From NCBI GenBank assembly GCA_023336205.1, contig JALQCR010000009.1, forward strand, positions 62,001 through 126,000: DNA of 64,000 nucleotides, in the 5' to 3' direction. This stretch comes from Pseudanabaena sp. Salubria-1 (GTDB lineage: Bacteria; Cyanobacteriota; Cyanobacteriia; Pseudanabaenales; Pseudanabaenaceae). The translations under genes were made by a program, and so were the position numbers. The notes below the pieces were generated by a model, which made no database searches, had not been told where the DNA came from, and worked only from the letters and a program-made list of their open reading frames with translations. This document shows, in pieces, positions 47,398-59,132 of the stretch (position 1 is the first letter of the stretch; each line of letters opens with the position of its first letter).

Positions 47398-47808
47398 TTA
47401 TAAATTGACGCGATTCTTTAACTCAGTGACAGACGCTAACCAAGCTTCATAGTCTTCAGTTTCTTGCCATAATTCATTCAATTCAGAATTCTCAGCAATA
47501 ATGAGATCGAGCGCTAAATGAGCCTTCTGGACTAAAGCGGTTGAAGGTCGAATTTTATTGGCTTCAACCCAATTGTCTAGCCTCTCGGAATAAGCACTGC
47601 GTTTACCCCAATTGCCTTGCAAACGAGCAATGACTTCGATCGCTGCGATCGCCTCCGTTGCTTCAGAGGCTTCAACACCTTCTTCATCACAATTAAGTAC
47701 TGCATCTAGAGCTTCTTCAACTGGAGAGAGGTCACTAACTTTCTCCAATTCATAAGTCCAGTCACAAGCATCATCATTTCCAAAGGAATCAACAGCCCAA
47801 GTTCCCAT
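47398..47808 (-). CDS. DUF4259-family protein
   Basis: 136 residues. It begins MGTWAVDSFGNDDACDWTYEL, the conserved opening of DUF4259, followed by helices with LDAVLNC and a C-terminal ETEDYEAWLASVTEL. The family is of unknown function and often lies near toxin-immunity loci. It lies upstream of the interrupted 143-codon gene in the same direction. No signal peptide. Confidence 0.85.
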   Translation of the reverse strand: MGTWAVDSFGNDDACDWTYELEKVSDLSPVEEALDAVLNCDEEGVEASEATEAIAAIEVIARLQGNWGKRSAYSERLDNWVEANKIRPSTALVQKAHLALDLIIAENSELNELWQETEDYEAWLASVTELKNRVNL

Positions 47809-47861
47809 AAATATCTCTTATCAAGTAAATATACATTTTTCTGAGCAAGTGCAAATTACCT

Positions 47862-47945
<84 letters not shown>

Positions 47946-48069
47946 ACCACTTATTTACTTAGTAGCAACTTGCTTTTATGGAGTTACAGAAAATGTAACA
48001 GCGCTAGGCGATCGCTGATTATGACCTAAACTAAAAATATAAAAGCATAGATATTTTTAAATCAGCATT

Positions 48070-49374
48070 ATGAAAAATTATTGTCGAGCTACACTCATTA
48101 GTCTGATAGCTTTAGCCTTAATTGGATGTGCAGTCCCAGATACGCGCACACAAGCTTCGCTGATTAGTACAGTAAGTCCAACGACAACCAATACCGCAGA
48201 ATCTCCAAAACCCATTATCCACAATCGCCCAAATAACCGCAAAGTGAAACTTGATGATCGATTAGTTGCATCAAGTACCAGTTTTGGATTTAATCTATTT
48301 GATCGCCTTGCTAAGCAAGATCCCAATAAAAATATATTTATCTCTCCTTCGAGTGTAGCGATCGCCTTGTCGATGACCTATAACGGCGCGAGTGGAGAAA
48401 CCCAAGAGGCGATCGCAAAGGCTTTAGAATTGCAAAACATCAAAATCGATGAGATTAATGACTACAATCGCAATATCCAAGAATTATTAGCCAATGGCGA
48501 TACCAATGTAGAGTTGAATATTGCTAACTCCCTTTGGGCACGAAAAGATATTGCATTAGAGCAGACTTTTCTAAATAAAGTGAAGGAATTCTATCAAGCC
48601 GAAATTAGTAATCTTGACTTTAAAGATTCTAAGGCAGCAAATACGATTAATGCTTGGGTAAAGAAAAACACTAAGGACAAAATCGATAAAATTGTTGATC
48701 GCATTGAGCCAGATAGTATGCTCTTCTTAATTAATGCCGTTTACTTTAAAGGTAAATGGGAAGCCCCCTTTGAAAAATCTCTGACTAAGCCACAGCCCTT
48801 TACCCTTGCTGATGGTACAAAGATCCAACATCCTACCATGTCGCGATCGGGTGAGTACCGCTACTACGATGCACCGACATTTCAAGCGATCAGTCTTCCT
48901 TACGGCACTGGACGCTTCAGTATGGAAATTTTCTTGCCAAAGGCTAAATCAAATCTTTTAGAATTTCAGAAACAGCTGACTGCAAAGAATTGGCAAGAAT
49001 GGTCAACGAAATTTACTCGCAAAGAAGGCTTAATTCAATTGCCGCGCTTTAAAGTGGAATATGAGACTAGCCTCAAATCAGCTTTGCAAAATATGGGCAT
49101 GGCGATCGCATTCGATTCAGATAAAGCCGATTTTCGTAATCTCTCAACAGTTAAGGCTTTTATCGGTGAAGTGAAACATAAAACCTTTGTCGAAGTCAAC
49201 GAAGAAGGAACCGAAGCCGCCGCCGCAACGTCTATCGAAATGAAAGTAACTTCGGCGAGCCCTTCTGAAGAACCTCCATTTCAGATGATTGTCGATCGCC
49301 CATTTTTCTTTACTATTAGCGATCGTCAAACTGGCACAATCATCTTCATGGGTGCAATTCAAAACCCCAAATAA
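48070..49374 (+). CDS. Serpin 1, lipoprotein-type protease inhibitor
   Basis: 434 residues. The signal ends in a lipobox LIGC (Cys 20). The serpin fold is complete: FNLFDRLAKQDPNKNIFISPSSVAIALSMTYNGA, NAVYFKGKWEAPFE and DRPFFFTISDRQTGTIIFMG. The hinge EEGTEAAAATS has the small residues needed for loop insertion, so it should be inhibitory. By the standard numbering the scissile bond would lie near VT-SAS, a guess from spacing. It probably guards against proteases in the periplasm or outside. The next gene is a broken paralogue. Confidence 0.93.
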   Translation: MKNYCRATLISLIALALIGCAVPDTRTQASLISTVSPTTTNTAESPKPIIHNRPNNRKVKLDDRLVASSTSFGFNLFDRLAKQDPNKNIFISPSSVAIALSMTYNGASGETQEAIAKALELQNIKIDEINDYNRNIQELLANGDTNVELNIANSLWARKDIALEQTFLNKVKEFYQAEISNLDFKDSKAANTINAWVKKNTKDKIDKIVDRIEPDSMLFLINAVYFKGKWEAPFEKSLTKPQPFTLADGTKIQHPTMSRSGEYRYYDAPTFQAISLPYGTGRFSMEIFLPKAKSNLLEFQKQLTAKNWQEWSTKFTRKEGLIQLPRFKVEYETSLKSALQNMGMAIAFDSDKADFRNLSTVKAFIGEVKHKTFVEVNEEGTEAAAATSIEMKVTSASPSEEPPFQMIVDRPFFFTISDRQTGTIIFMGAIQNPK

Positions 49375-49412
49375 GTAAAAAGCCCTGCTTTGCAAGGCTT
49401 TTTACTTATTTG
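49368..49412. terminator. Terminator after serpin 1
   Basis: CAAATAAGTAAAAAGCC pairs with GGCTTTTTACTTATTTG, and the tip has one mismatch (CCTGC/GCAAG). The left arm overlaps the stop codon. Confidence 0.8.
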
Positions 49413-49538
49413 AGTAACAGATATACGCCAAAGTGACGTACTTGTAGCTAGTAGGCGATCGCTTATTATGATATCTACGTAAATACTTAGACGGCTTCTA
49501 TATGAAAAACTGCGATCGTATTGCTGCTACTAGTTTAT

Positions 49539-50796
49539 CTGAGATCTTGCACCATTCAAGAAAAGGGGTTGCAGAAAGAGCAGAAATGTGAAAAAAAGGG
49601 CGTAGTAGTAAATTAAATAACGAGCATGGAAAGCATCGTTAAGCACGCCCAAGGGCTAGTGTATAGTCTTCTGTGTTTGATGCCAAGTGTGTATCAAACA
49701 GCAAGTCTCAATGCAATACTAGGACTATTTCTCGAAGCACAAAGGCATCCTTATCCAGAACATACACAGATAAAATCAGCGAGTGCACTCAGCCGATTTC
49801 TCAATCACTATAACTGGTCAACGAGAGCAGTAATTCGGTCAACACGGCAGGCTATTTTGGGACAAATCGCCAAGCATCGCCCATCGAAACAAGTGCCATT
49901 AAAGATACTGATAGACTTGACTACCCTAGAAAAAAGCGGCAAGTTTTTACATTTGAGCAATCCCACCCAAAACGAACCAGACCCATGGGTGAGAATACTA
50001 AACGGAAAGCGAGGACTACATCTGGTTGTACTGTATCTGGTCTATGGAGAGTGGCGCGTACCATGGAGTTTTAGAGTATGGCGCGGCAAAGGATACCCCA
50101 GTCCCTCTGACTTAGCTTGTAAGTTATTGGGGACAGTACCCAAGCAACTAACCCAAGGCAAGACTGTGATTGTCCTTGCTGATACTGAGTTTAGTACGGT
50201 GAAGTTTTTCAATACTGTCCGCGCCAAGACTTGGCGCATCGTTGTCGGTGTACGCAACAATCGTAAACTTCAAGATGGCCGTACAGTCAAACAACTTTAT
50301 CGTCATGGCAAACGTGGACAACAAATTTTGCTAGAAGGGCTAACTCAGCCTTTGACGATCTCTTGGTTTTGGCTCAAAAGAGCTGATAGTAAACGGGAGT
50401 TACGCTTTGTTGTCTCTTCTCATCCTTATTCTGGTGCTTATCTGGTGATGTTAGGTCGTAAGCGTTGGGCGATTGAGGGATTCTTCAAAACCATCAAACA
50501 TCGCTTTGGTTTGCATTGTTTTGGGCAATCTACAAAACTTGGTGTTTATCGTTGGCTTATCCTCTCTCTGCTTGCTTATCTTTTGGCCCATTGGATTGAT
50601 CAATGGTCGAGTCCTCCTGTCTTGGACTGGAAAGCTACCTGTGATTTGACACTTTCCGTTTTATTTCCTTCTGTCCTTTGGTTGAAACTTCTTAGGTATC
50701 TCCAAATTAGTGCCGATATTGCTGCTCGTCATGGGTTTGAAATTATTCTCAAACCCATTCCTACTTAACTCTTTCAGGAATGGTGCAAGATCTCAG
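49539..50796 (+). mobile_element. IS4-superfamily insertion sequence in serpin 2, 1258 bp
   Basis: Inverted ends CTGAGATCTTGCACCATTC (19 bp, perfect) and a 4-bp duplication TTAT (49535-49538 and 50797-50800). The transposase frame is intact, so the copy may be active. A 4-bp duplication is seen in several IS4-superfamily groups, such as IS701. Confidence 0.9.
49626..50768 (+). CDS. DDE transposase of the IS4 superfamily
   Basis: 380 residues, complete. The DDE residues are placed by ILIDLTTLEKSG, VLADTEFSTVKFF and KRWAIEGFFKTIKHRFGLH (with the catalytic Glu in IEGFFKTIK). This RWAIEGFFK stretch is typical of the superfamily. It fills the element and runs in the same direction as the serpin gene it interrupts. 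Confidence 0.9.
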   Translation: MESIVKHAQGLVYSLLCLMPSVYQTASLNAILGLFLEAQRHPYPEHTQIKSASALSRFLNHYNWSTRAVIRSTRQAILGQIAKHRPSKQVPLKILIDLTTLEKSGKFLHLSNPTQNEPDPWVRILNGKRGLHLVVLYLVYGEWRVPWSFRVWRGKGYPSPSDLACKLLGTVPKQLTQGKTVIVLADTEFSTVKFFNTVRAKTWRIVVGVRNNRKLQDGRTVKQLYRHGKRGQQILLEGLTQPLTISWFWLKRADSKRELRFVVSSHPYSGAYLVMLGRKRWAIEGFFKTIKHRFGLHCFGQSTKLGVYRWLILSLLAYLLAHWIDQWSSPPVLDWKATCDLTLSVLFPSVLWLKLLRYLQISADIAARHGFEIILKPIPT

Positions 50797-51165
50797 TTAT
50801 TATTCTCATTGCTTATGGGAACGATTGCTTCATACAGTTATAGCTCGGCTGCTTCACCTATTAGTCAATCTTCATCTATTGCGGCTACCCCAAACCAAAA
50901 CCAGAGAAAACCCGAACGCGATCGCAAATTAAATCTTGATACTCGATTAATTGAGGCAAGTAATCGTTTTAGTTTCAATCTATTTGATCGCATTGCTAAA
51001 AAAGAAACAAATAAAAATATATTTATTTCACCACTGAGTATATCGCTCGCCCTATCAATGACCTATAACGGAGCGCGTGGAGAAACTCAAAACGCTATGG
51101 CGAAAACTTTAGAGGCGCAGGGTATTGCGATTAATGAAGTGAATCACTTCAATCGAATGTTACAA

Positions 51166-52252
51166 CGCCAATTCAAGGATGAAATGCAACACCTAGAGAT
51201 CTTTGCGTAAAGGGACTCATAAGGATATTCTGATATTAATCACAATAATTAGGATACCCTCATGAGCTTTGTCCATCTTACCACCACAGAAAGAAGTGAA
51301 CTGTATAAACTAAGAGTAATTGAGCAATTATCTGTATCAGAGATAGGTCGTCGCTTGAAGCGAAACAAAAGTACGATTTCAAGAGAGTTATCGCGCAATA
51401 CAGACGAGCGACAGATTGGCTATTTGCCAGATACTGCGGTTGCCCTGATGAAAGCAAGACGGAAACAAGCAAAGGTAAGATTTCAGAGCATCAGTGCTGA
51501 GACGATCGCCGAAGTCAAACAACGGTTAGAGCAACACCACAGCCCAGAGCAACTAGCAGGGAGAATGGAAAGGGAGGGGCTAGGTAAAATCAGCTATGAG
51601 ACGATTTATCTGATGATCTATGCAAACCATCAAGAGATGGGAATATATCAACAATATCTGAGGCAGAAGCAAAAGCAACGAAGGCGCAAAGGTCGCCATC
51701 AGAAGCGAGGTGGCATTCCCAATAGGGTAGGGATAGAGAATCGACCGAAGATTGCAGATTTAAAAACAGAGATTGGACATTGGGAAAGTGATACGGTAAT
51801 CGGGTGCAACCACACAGGTATCGTAGTTACGCATGTTGATAAAGCATCGAAGTATTTACTTGCTGGACTAGCTAAGAACAAGACGATGGATGAGATAAAC
51901 AGAGTGACATTCAATCTATTTGAGCCTATAGAATCAACATCTCGAAAGACAATGACCTTTGATAATGGAAGAGAATTCTGTGGGCATGAGAAGCTATCTG
52001 AAAGATTGAAACTAGAGACCTTCTTTGCGAATCCATATCATTCATGGGAACGTGGATTGAATGAACACACCAATGGATTAATTAGAGAGTTCTATCCCAA
52101 AAGTACAAACTTTAAAATCGTGAAAGAAGAGGACTTTCAGAAGGCAGTGAATTTGATCAATCACAGACCCAGAAAATCACTTGACTATCGTACTCCTTAC
52201 GAAGTATTCTTTGCTTCATCAGAACCCGTTGCATTTCATCCTTGAATTGGCG
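51166..52252 (+). mobile_element. IS30-family insertion sequence in serpin 2, 1087 bp
   Basis: Perfect inverted ends start CGCCAATTCAAGGATGAAAT and extend about 25 bp. A 3-bp duplication CAA lies at 51163-51165 and 52253-52255. The short duplication and the transposase type agree on IS30. The boundary was fixed by comparison with serpin 1, since other boundaries would shift the frame. Confidence 0.92.
51262..52245 (+). CDS. IS30-family transposase
   Basis: 327 residues, complete. The N-terminal helix-turn-helix is LTTTERSELYKLRVIEQLSVSEIGRRLKRNKSTISREL. The catalytic DDE residues are in HWESDTVIG, MTFDNGREF and the Glu of LNEHTNGLIREFYPK (family pattern xNExxNGxxRxxxPK). The gene is in the same direction as the serpin. 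Confidence 0.95.
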   Translation: MSFVHLTTTERSELYKLRVIEQLSVSEIGRRLKRNKSTISRELSRNTDERQIGYLPDTAVALMKARRKQAKVRFQSISAETIAEVKQRLEQHHSPEQLAGRMEREGLGKISYETIYLMIYANHQEMGIYQQYLRQKQKQRRRKGRHQKRGGIPNRVGIENRPKIADLKTEIGHWESDTVIGCNHTGIVVTHVDKASKYLLAGLAKNKTMDEINRVTFNLFEPIESTSRKTMTFDNGREFCGHEKLSERLKLETFFANPYHSWERGLNEHTNGLIREFYPKSTNFKIVKEEDFQKAVNLINHRPRKSLDYRTPYEVFFASSEPVAFHP

Positions 52253-53186
52253 CAAGAATCGCTATTGAGTAGTGATAAAGGTACTGAGATTAGCATTGCC
52301 AACTCACTGTGGGCAAATAAGGATATTTCTTTAAAACAATCGTTTATAGACGACATAAAAATTTTTTATCAAGCAAAACTAAGCAATCTTAACTTTAGCG
52401 ATCGCAACGCTGTAACCCTCATCAATGATTGGGTAAAACAACAAACTAAAGGCAAAATCAGTAAGATTATTGAGGAAACTGATAGAAATACTGTGATCAT
52501 TTTGGTTAACGCTATTTATTTTAAAAGTGCATGGAAAAACCCTTTTGAGGAGTCAAAGACAAAGCCAAAACCATTTACTCTAGATGATGGCACTAAGATT
52601 CAACATCCAGCGATGACACAGTCAGGGTTCTATCGATATCTGGATACCCCACAATTTCAAGCTATTAGGCTTCCCTATCGATCTACACGTTTTAGTATGG
52701 ATATCTTTTTGCCGAAGTCTACAGCTAACCTAACTGAGTTTCAAAAACAATTAACGGCAAAAAATTGGCAGGTTTGGTCAGATAAATTTGTTAAAAAAGA
52801 GGGATTGATCCAAATACCAAAATTTAAGATTGAATATAGAATTGATCTGGTTGGAACCCTCAAAAATATGGGTATGCAAATTGCTTTTAGCTCAGCCGCA
52901 GACTTTCGCAATCTTTCCGCAGAGAGAATTTTTATTACTGAAGTGATTCAAAAAACTTTTGTCGATGTGAATGAGAAAGGAACGGAAGCTGCGGCAGTTA
53001 CTTTAGTTAATATAGCTAGAGGTTTTGGCTCCCCAGAAGATTTCCAGATGATTGTCGATCGCCCATTTTTCTTTACAATTAGCGATCGCCATACTGGCAC
53101 AATTCTCTTCATGGGCGCAATTAAAAATCCATCTAAATAAGACAGATCGCTGACTGCTATATAATTAAGCATATCAAGTTTTGTAA

Positions 53187-55256
<2,070 letters not shown>

Positions 55257-55287
55257 GAAATTATAAGTACCTGTGCGGAGTAAATCA

Positions 55288-55338
55288 CCTAAACCCTTAA
55301 GGTTGCGCCCCACAGGGACGCAGCCTTAAGGATTTGGG
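55288..55338. terminator. Hairpin between convergent ligA and the DivIVA-like gene
   Basis: CCTAAACCCTTAAGGTTGCG pairs with CGCAGCCTTAAGGATTTGGG with a few mismatches around CCCCACAGGGA. Confidence 0.6.
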
Positions 55339-55362
55339 TTTGAACGCAAAGCGCTGTAGCGA

Positions 55363-55989
55363 CTATAGTCGTAACTCCTTTCGCCCATTTTGGACAATTT
55401 TTATCATGTCAATCAGCTGAGTCTCAAGATTACCTAATACGCGATCGCTATATTCATCTGCACCGCGCTGCATATCTTGGACTTCGCCAGTCACTCTCTG
55501 ATGCAACAAGTCAAGATCCTTTTGAGCTTGACGGCGCATTTGATTGACTTCATTGAGAGTTTGCGATCGCATTTGTTCACATTCTTCTTGCAATTCGCGG
55601 CGGATTTGATTAGCCTCTTGTTCTGCTTGACGAATAATCACCGATTCTTCTAATAGCTGACTTGCCCTTAACTCAGCAGATTTAATTAAATCTTCAGCAT
55701 ATTGTTGAGCCTCAGAAACTAGGTCTTGCTTGTAAATGAGAATCTCTTCAGCTTTTGCGATCGACTCAGGTACAGAGAGCCTTACGCGATCGATCTGCTG
55801 ACATAGCTTTTCCTCGTCAATGACGGTATGTCCCATCACGCGAGGGCCACTTTCCAGCACCATTTCTTCAAGATGGTCTAGCTCTTTGTGTAAGCTCATG
55901 TAGTAATCGGCTCTTGGTAAAGGCGCAGGGGAGCCCTTGTAATTACCATTAATAGATTTAGTACTAGCAGTTGAGTTTTCTGTCAGCAT
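55363..55989 (-). CDS. DivIVA-like coiled-coil protein (Cdv3-type)
   Basis: 208 residues, almost wholly a coiled coil. The N-terminal region (YYMSLHKELDHLEEMVLES) recalls the start of cyanobacterial DivIVA/Cdv3 cell-division proteins. The rest is a long charged heptad array (EAEEILIYKQDLVSEAQQYAEDL...). The fold also resembles the stalk of ATP synthase b subunits. The role in division is inferred from family resemblance, not from context. Confidence 0.7.
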   Translation of the reverse strand: MLTENSTASTKSINGNYKGSPAPLPRADYYMSLHKELDHLEEMVLESGPRVMGHTVIDEEKLCQQIDRVRLSVPESIAKAEEILIYKQDLVSEAQQYAEDLIKSAELRASQLLEESVIIRQAEQEANQIRRELQEECEQMRSQTLNEVNQMRRQAQKDLDLLHQRVTGEVQDMQRGADEYSDRVLGNLETQLIDMIKIVQNGRKELRL

Positions 55990-56129
55990 CGGGTTTGTGT
56001 AGGAGAAAGTTCAATGCTTTGATGATCTAAGCCAATTAGCTTGCGAAATGTGCTTAAGCCAATCAGCATAGAAATAATTAACCAACATTGTAAATGACTT
56101 TTTGCGAAAGCTGTTACAACATGAACTTT

Positions 56130-56164
56130 TTTTGATGAGGTGAGCAAAACTCACCTCATCAAAA
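56130..56164 (-). terminator. Terminator of hemL
   Basis: TTTTGATGAGGTGAG-CAAAA-CTCACCTCATCAAAA forms a perfect hairpin just beyond the hemL stop. Confidence 0.8.
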
Positions 56165-56179
56165 TTGTTTAAAATTGTT

Positions 56180-57490
56180 TTAAGCGGCAATTTGTGACAA
56201 TACTGCACGAGTTGCGACTAATGTCGCTTCCACATCAGCATCAGTATGAGCAAGTGATGTAAAACCAGCCTCAAACTGAGAAGGTGCAAGATAGACACCA
56301 TGTTCTAGCATTCCACGATGGAATTTGGCAAATTTAGCAGTGTCACTAGTTTTGGCATCTTCATAGTCATAAACTTGCTGACTGGTGAAAAACATTCCAA
56401 ACATCGCCCCAACAATGTTACCCGTAGCCGCATGTCCAGTTTCATGGGCGATCGCTAACATTCCTTCCGCAAGCTTCTTGGTAATCTGTTCAAGGTACTC
56501 GTAAGAGCCAGCCCGTTTGAGGATTTCCATGGTTTTAATGCCTGCGGTCATCGCCAAAGGATTACCTGACAAAGTCCCAGCCTGATACATAGGACCAGCA
56601 GGTGCAACCATCGCCATAATATCTTTACGACCACCATAAGCTCCCACGGGCAACCCACCACCGATGACTTTGCCCATCGTAGTTAGATCTGGTGTAACGC
56701 CAAAACGAGCCTGTGCGCCGCCATAGAAAACACGGAATCCTGTCATGACTTCATCAAATACTAGTAACGCGCCATTCGCATGACAAAGATCTTTCAATCC
56801 TTGCAAAAATCCTTCCTTAGGCGCAATACAACCAGCATTACCAACTACTGGCTCAATAATTACCCCAGAGATTTCATTAGGATTTGCCTCAAATAGCGCC
56901 TTGACAGCTTCAAGATCGTTGTAGGGTGCATTCAGCGTATTCGCAGTTGTAGACTTTGGTACACCAGGAGAGTCGGGCAAGCCGAGGGTAGCTACGCCAG
57001 ATCCTGCTTTGACAAGAAACATATCGGCGTGACCGTGATAGCATCCCTCAAATTTAATAATTTTGTCACGTCCTGTAAATGCTCTCATCAAGCGCAATAC
57101 AGACATGCAAGCTTCAGTTCCAGAATTAACGAAGCGTACCATTTCCACACTTGGCACGGCTTCGATCACCATTTCGGCAAGTATATTTTCGAGGACACAA
57201 GGCGCACCAAAGCTAGTCCCTTTTTCAAGGGCTTTATGTAAAGCTTCTATGACTTCAGGATGGGAATGTCCAACGATCGCAGGTCCCCAAGAACCAACAT
57301 AGTCAATGTACTTGTTGCCATCGATGTCCCAAGCATATGCACCACTTACGCGATCGAATACGATAGGCTCACCACCAACTGATTTGAAGGCACGGACAGG
57401 AGAACTCACACCACCAGGCATTAATTGTTTTGCTTTAGCAAAAATGTCTTGGGATGCAGTTGTTTTGAAGGTAGATAAATTCGCAGTCAT
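56180..57490 (-). CDS. hemL: Glutamate-1-semialdehyde 2,1-aminomutase
   Basis: 436 residues, full length. The PLP-binding Lys is in [18 protein letters not shown]. The opening [20 protein letters not shown] and the FVNSGTEA motif are those of GSA aminomutase. It makes 5-aminolevulinate from glutamate-1-semialdehyde, the C5 route that feeds chlorophyll, heme and phycobilins. A single gene with its own terminator. Confidence 0.97.
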   Translation of the reverse strand: MTANLSTFKTTASQDIFAKAKQLMPGGVSSPVRAFKSVGGEPIVFDRVSGAYAWDIDGNKYIDYVGSWGPAIVGHSHPEVIEALHKALEKGTSFGAPCVLENILAEMVIEAVPSVEMVRFVNSGTEACMSVLRLMRAFTGRDKIIKFEGCYHGHADMFLVKAGSGVATLGLPDSPGVPKSTTANTLNAPYNDLEAVKALFEANPNEISGVIIEPVVGNAGCIAPKEGFLQGLKDLCHANGALLVFDEVMTGFRVFYGGAQARFGVTPDLTTMGKVIGGGLPVGAYGGRKDIMAMVAPAGPMYQAGTLSGNPLAMTAGIKTMEILKRAGSYEYLEQITKKLAEGMLAIAHETGHAATGNIVGAMFGMFFTSQQVYDYEDAKTSDTAKFAKFHRGMLEHGVYLAPSQFEAGFTSLAHTDADVEATLVATRAVLSQIAA

Positions 57491-57584
57491 TTTTTAACGA
57501 AGATTTATTTTAGGATTTTTGACTCTTTCTAGACTCAATTTAACTTAGCAATGATGCAAGCGGCACAAAATTCCATTAGAAAGT

Positions 57585-57641
57585 AAAGAAGCAATTTTGG
57601 GATGGTACGGCTTCGCCGTACCATCCCAAAATTGCTTCTTT
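57585..57641. terminator. Large hairpin in the hemL - response regulator gap
   Basis: AAAGAAGCAATTTTGGGATG... pairs perfectly over 26 bp around CTTCG. A second small stem (TTTGCCGAATTCTTGGCAAA) follows at once. The rest of this 400-base gap shows no gene and should hold the two divergent promoters. Confidence 0.65.
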
Positions 57642-57901
57642 GCCGAATTCTTGGCAAAGAAGATTTTTATATCTATATTTTCTGAAATAAAAAAGAATAA
57701 GATTGTTGTAGTCGCAATAATACTTAAAATTTTTGCATTTCTGAAAAAGCATTCGATCTTTCGTATATGATGCAAATAGATAGGGGTGAATCGTGTTAAT
57801 GATATTTATAAAGTTCATATTCTTCATAAACCTGCAAAGGTATCCGTTAACATAAAAATAAGCACCTATCAAGCTTAAATAACTGAGATTTGATCGAGCC
57901 A

Positions 57902-58579
57902 ATGAGAATTCTCCTTGTAGAAGATGATGCTAACTTAGCTGACACTTTAGCCGAAGTGCTAACCAGTCAGCATTGTGTTGTAGATATCGCGAGAGATGGT
58001 GAAGAAGGCTGGGAGAAATCTCAAGCTGACGATTACAACCTGATCTTGTTAGATGTCATGCTGCCTAAACTCGATGGCATTAACCTATGCCGCCGTTTGC
58101 GGGCGCATGGTAACAATATCCCGATTCTGATGGTGACTGCACTCGATATGAGTTCCGACAAAGTTCAGGGGTTAGATGCTGGGGCTGATGATTACCTCGT
58201 CAAGCCAATCGATCCACCTGAATTAATGGCTCGTATTCGTGCTTTATCCCGCCGCGCTCAAATTGCTGAACCCACGGTTTTACGTTGGGGGGAACTGCAA
58301 CTTGATCCAGGAATGCATGAGGTTTCCTATGCAGGACAATCTGTGCACTTGACTCCTAAGGAATACAACATCCTAGAGTTGCTACTCCATCATGGTCGCC
58401 AAGTTCTAAAGCGAATCACAATTGTGGAACATGTTTGGTCTTTGACCGATCCACCTAGAGAGGACACGATCAATGCCACGATCAAGAGTCTGCGGAACAA
58501 GTTGAAGGGTGCGGCGGCTCCTCACAATTTGATCGAGACGATTCATGGTGTTGGCTATCGTTTAAGTCAACTTTCATAA
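57902..58579 (+). CDS. OmpR-family response regulator
   Basis: About 225 residues. The receiver has VEDDANLADTL (acidic pocket), the phospho-acceptor in LLDVMLPKLDG (D51) and the conserved KP Lys in YLVKPIDPPEL. The winged-helix DNA-binding domain follows (LTPKEYNILELLLHHG... IETIHGVGYRL). I chose ATG 57902 over a TTG at 57890. It is not RpaB, whose opening differs; no histidine kinase is adjacent. Confidence 0.93.
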   Translation: MRILLVEDDANLADTLAEVLTSQHCVVDIARDGEEGWEKSQADDYNLILLDVMLPKLDGINLCRRLRAHGNNIPILMVTALDMSSDKVQGLDAGADDYLVKPIDPPELMARIRALSRRAQIAEPTVLRWGELQLDPGMHEVSYAGQSVHLTPKEYNILELLLHHGRQVLKRITIVEHVWSLTDPPREDTINATIKSLRNKLKGAAAPHNLIETIHGVGYRLSQLS

Positions 58580-58581
58580 AG

Positions 58582-58609
58582 AAAAAGGAGTGCAAAGCAC
58601 TCCTTTTTT
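58582..58609. terminator. Shared terminator between the regulator and the NarAP gene
   Basis: AAAAAGGAGTGC-AAA-GCACTCCTTTTT lies between the convergent genes and overlaps the end of the minus-strand one. Confidence 0.85.
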
Positions 58610-59078
58610 ATGTCATTAGCCCAAATTCTTGTAGAGCTGGCAAAAAATTATTGTTTTCGTGATTGGATGTACTGAGCTTAATTAGGGCAAAACGTTGCAG
58701 TGGGGTGAGAGTTTGCCATTGAGTTAGGGCGATCGCAAAATTTAATTCCTGTGCGTGCTGTACCACACTGAGAGGGATCACTTCAATTTGCATCCATGCA
58801 GGTTTTTCATCAATTGGTAAATCACTCGGATAGGTATTGAAATGTTGAAAAACCTGCGATCGCAAGTGGGCTCGATAAGCTTGAATCTCTATATCAGTCT
58901 CACAAGGCAGATCGATTAGTTTTTGGCGCTGAATAGTGGAAAAACTATGCCAATGTTGCAGTTTGAGTTTTATACCGCATGTGTCTAGTTTGTAACGTAC
59001 TTGCATGGGGATACAACGCAAGGCAGCGACAAAATCGGCTTCAAACTCAAAAAATTGCAGCATATTTTTAAAATCCAA
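58608..59078 (-). CDS. Nitrate reductase-associated protein (NarAP type)
   Basis: 156 residues. It contains FFEFEADFVAALRCIPMQVRYKLDTCGIKLKL, which is the conserved opening of the cyanobacterial nitrate reductase-associated family (TIGR02664 type), then a helical body. The family co-occurs with nitrate assimilation genes, but its activity is unknown. No nitrate genes adjoin it here. Confidence 0.82.
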   Translation of the reverse strand: MDFKNMLQFFEFEADFVAALRCIPMQVRYKLDTCGIKLKLQHWHSFSTIQRQKLIDLPCETDIEIQAYRAHLRSQVFQHFNTYPSDLPIDEKPAWMQIEVIPLSVVQHAQELNFAIALTQWQTLTPLQRFALIKLSTSNHENNNFLPALQEFGLMT

Positions 59079-59080
59079 AT

Positions 59081-59111
59081 ATTAAAGGCGGCGCTTCGCG
59101 CCGCCTTTAAT
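59081..59111. terminator. Terminator of mutS2
   Basis: ATTAAAGGCGGCGC-TTC-GCGCCGCCTTTAAT is a perfect 14-bp hairpin beyond the mutS2 stop and before the next minus-strand gene. Confidence 0.8.
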
Positions 59112-59132
59112 TTAAATCGTTTCGATTTTAAT

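Larger units (their letters stand above)
49502..53140 (+). pseudogene. Serpin 2, tandem paralogue interrupted by two insertion sequences
   Basis: Three parts, 49502-49538, 50801-51165 and 52256-53140, join in frame to 428 codons when both elements and one copy of each duplication are removed. The N-terminus becomes a signal peptide (MKNCDRIAATSLLFSLLMG). The second junction restores NRMLQ-ESLLSS, matching NRNIQ-ELLAN in serpin 1. The hinge KGTEAAAVT is intact, but the reactive loop (LVNIARGFG) differs from that of serpin 1, so its target protease probably differed. Confidence 0.92.

Noticed and set aside
52181..53140. 319-residue frame as an independent serpin gene with its own start
   Set aside because: Its first 24 or so codons lie in the IS30 element; it is the third part of the interrupted serpin 2.
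57902..58579. Identification of the OmpR-type regulator as RpaB, partner of NblS
   Set aside because: Its opening (MRILLVEDDANLADTL) and output domain do not match the RpaB pattern that I know; only the family is supported.
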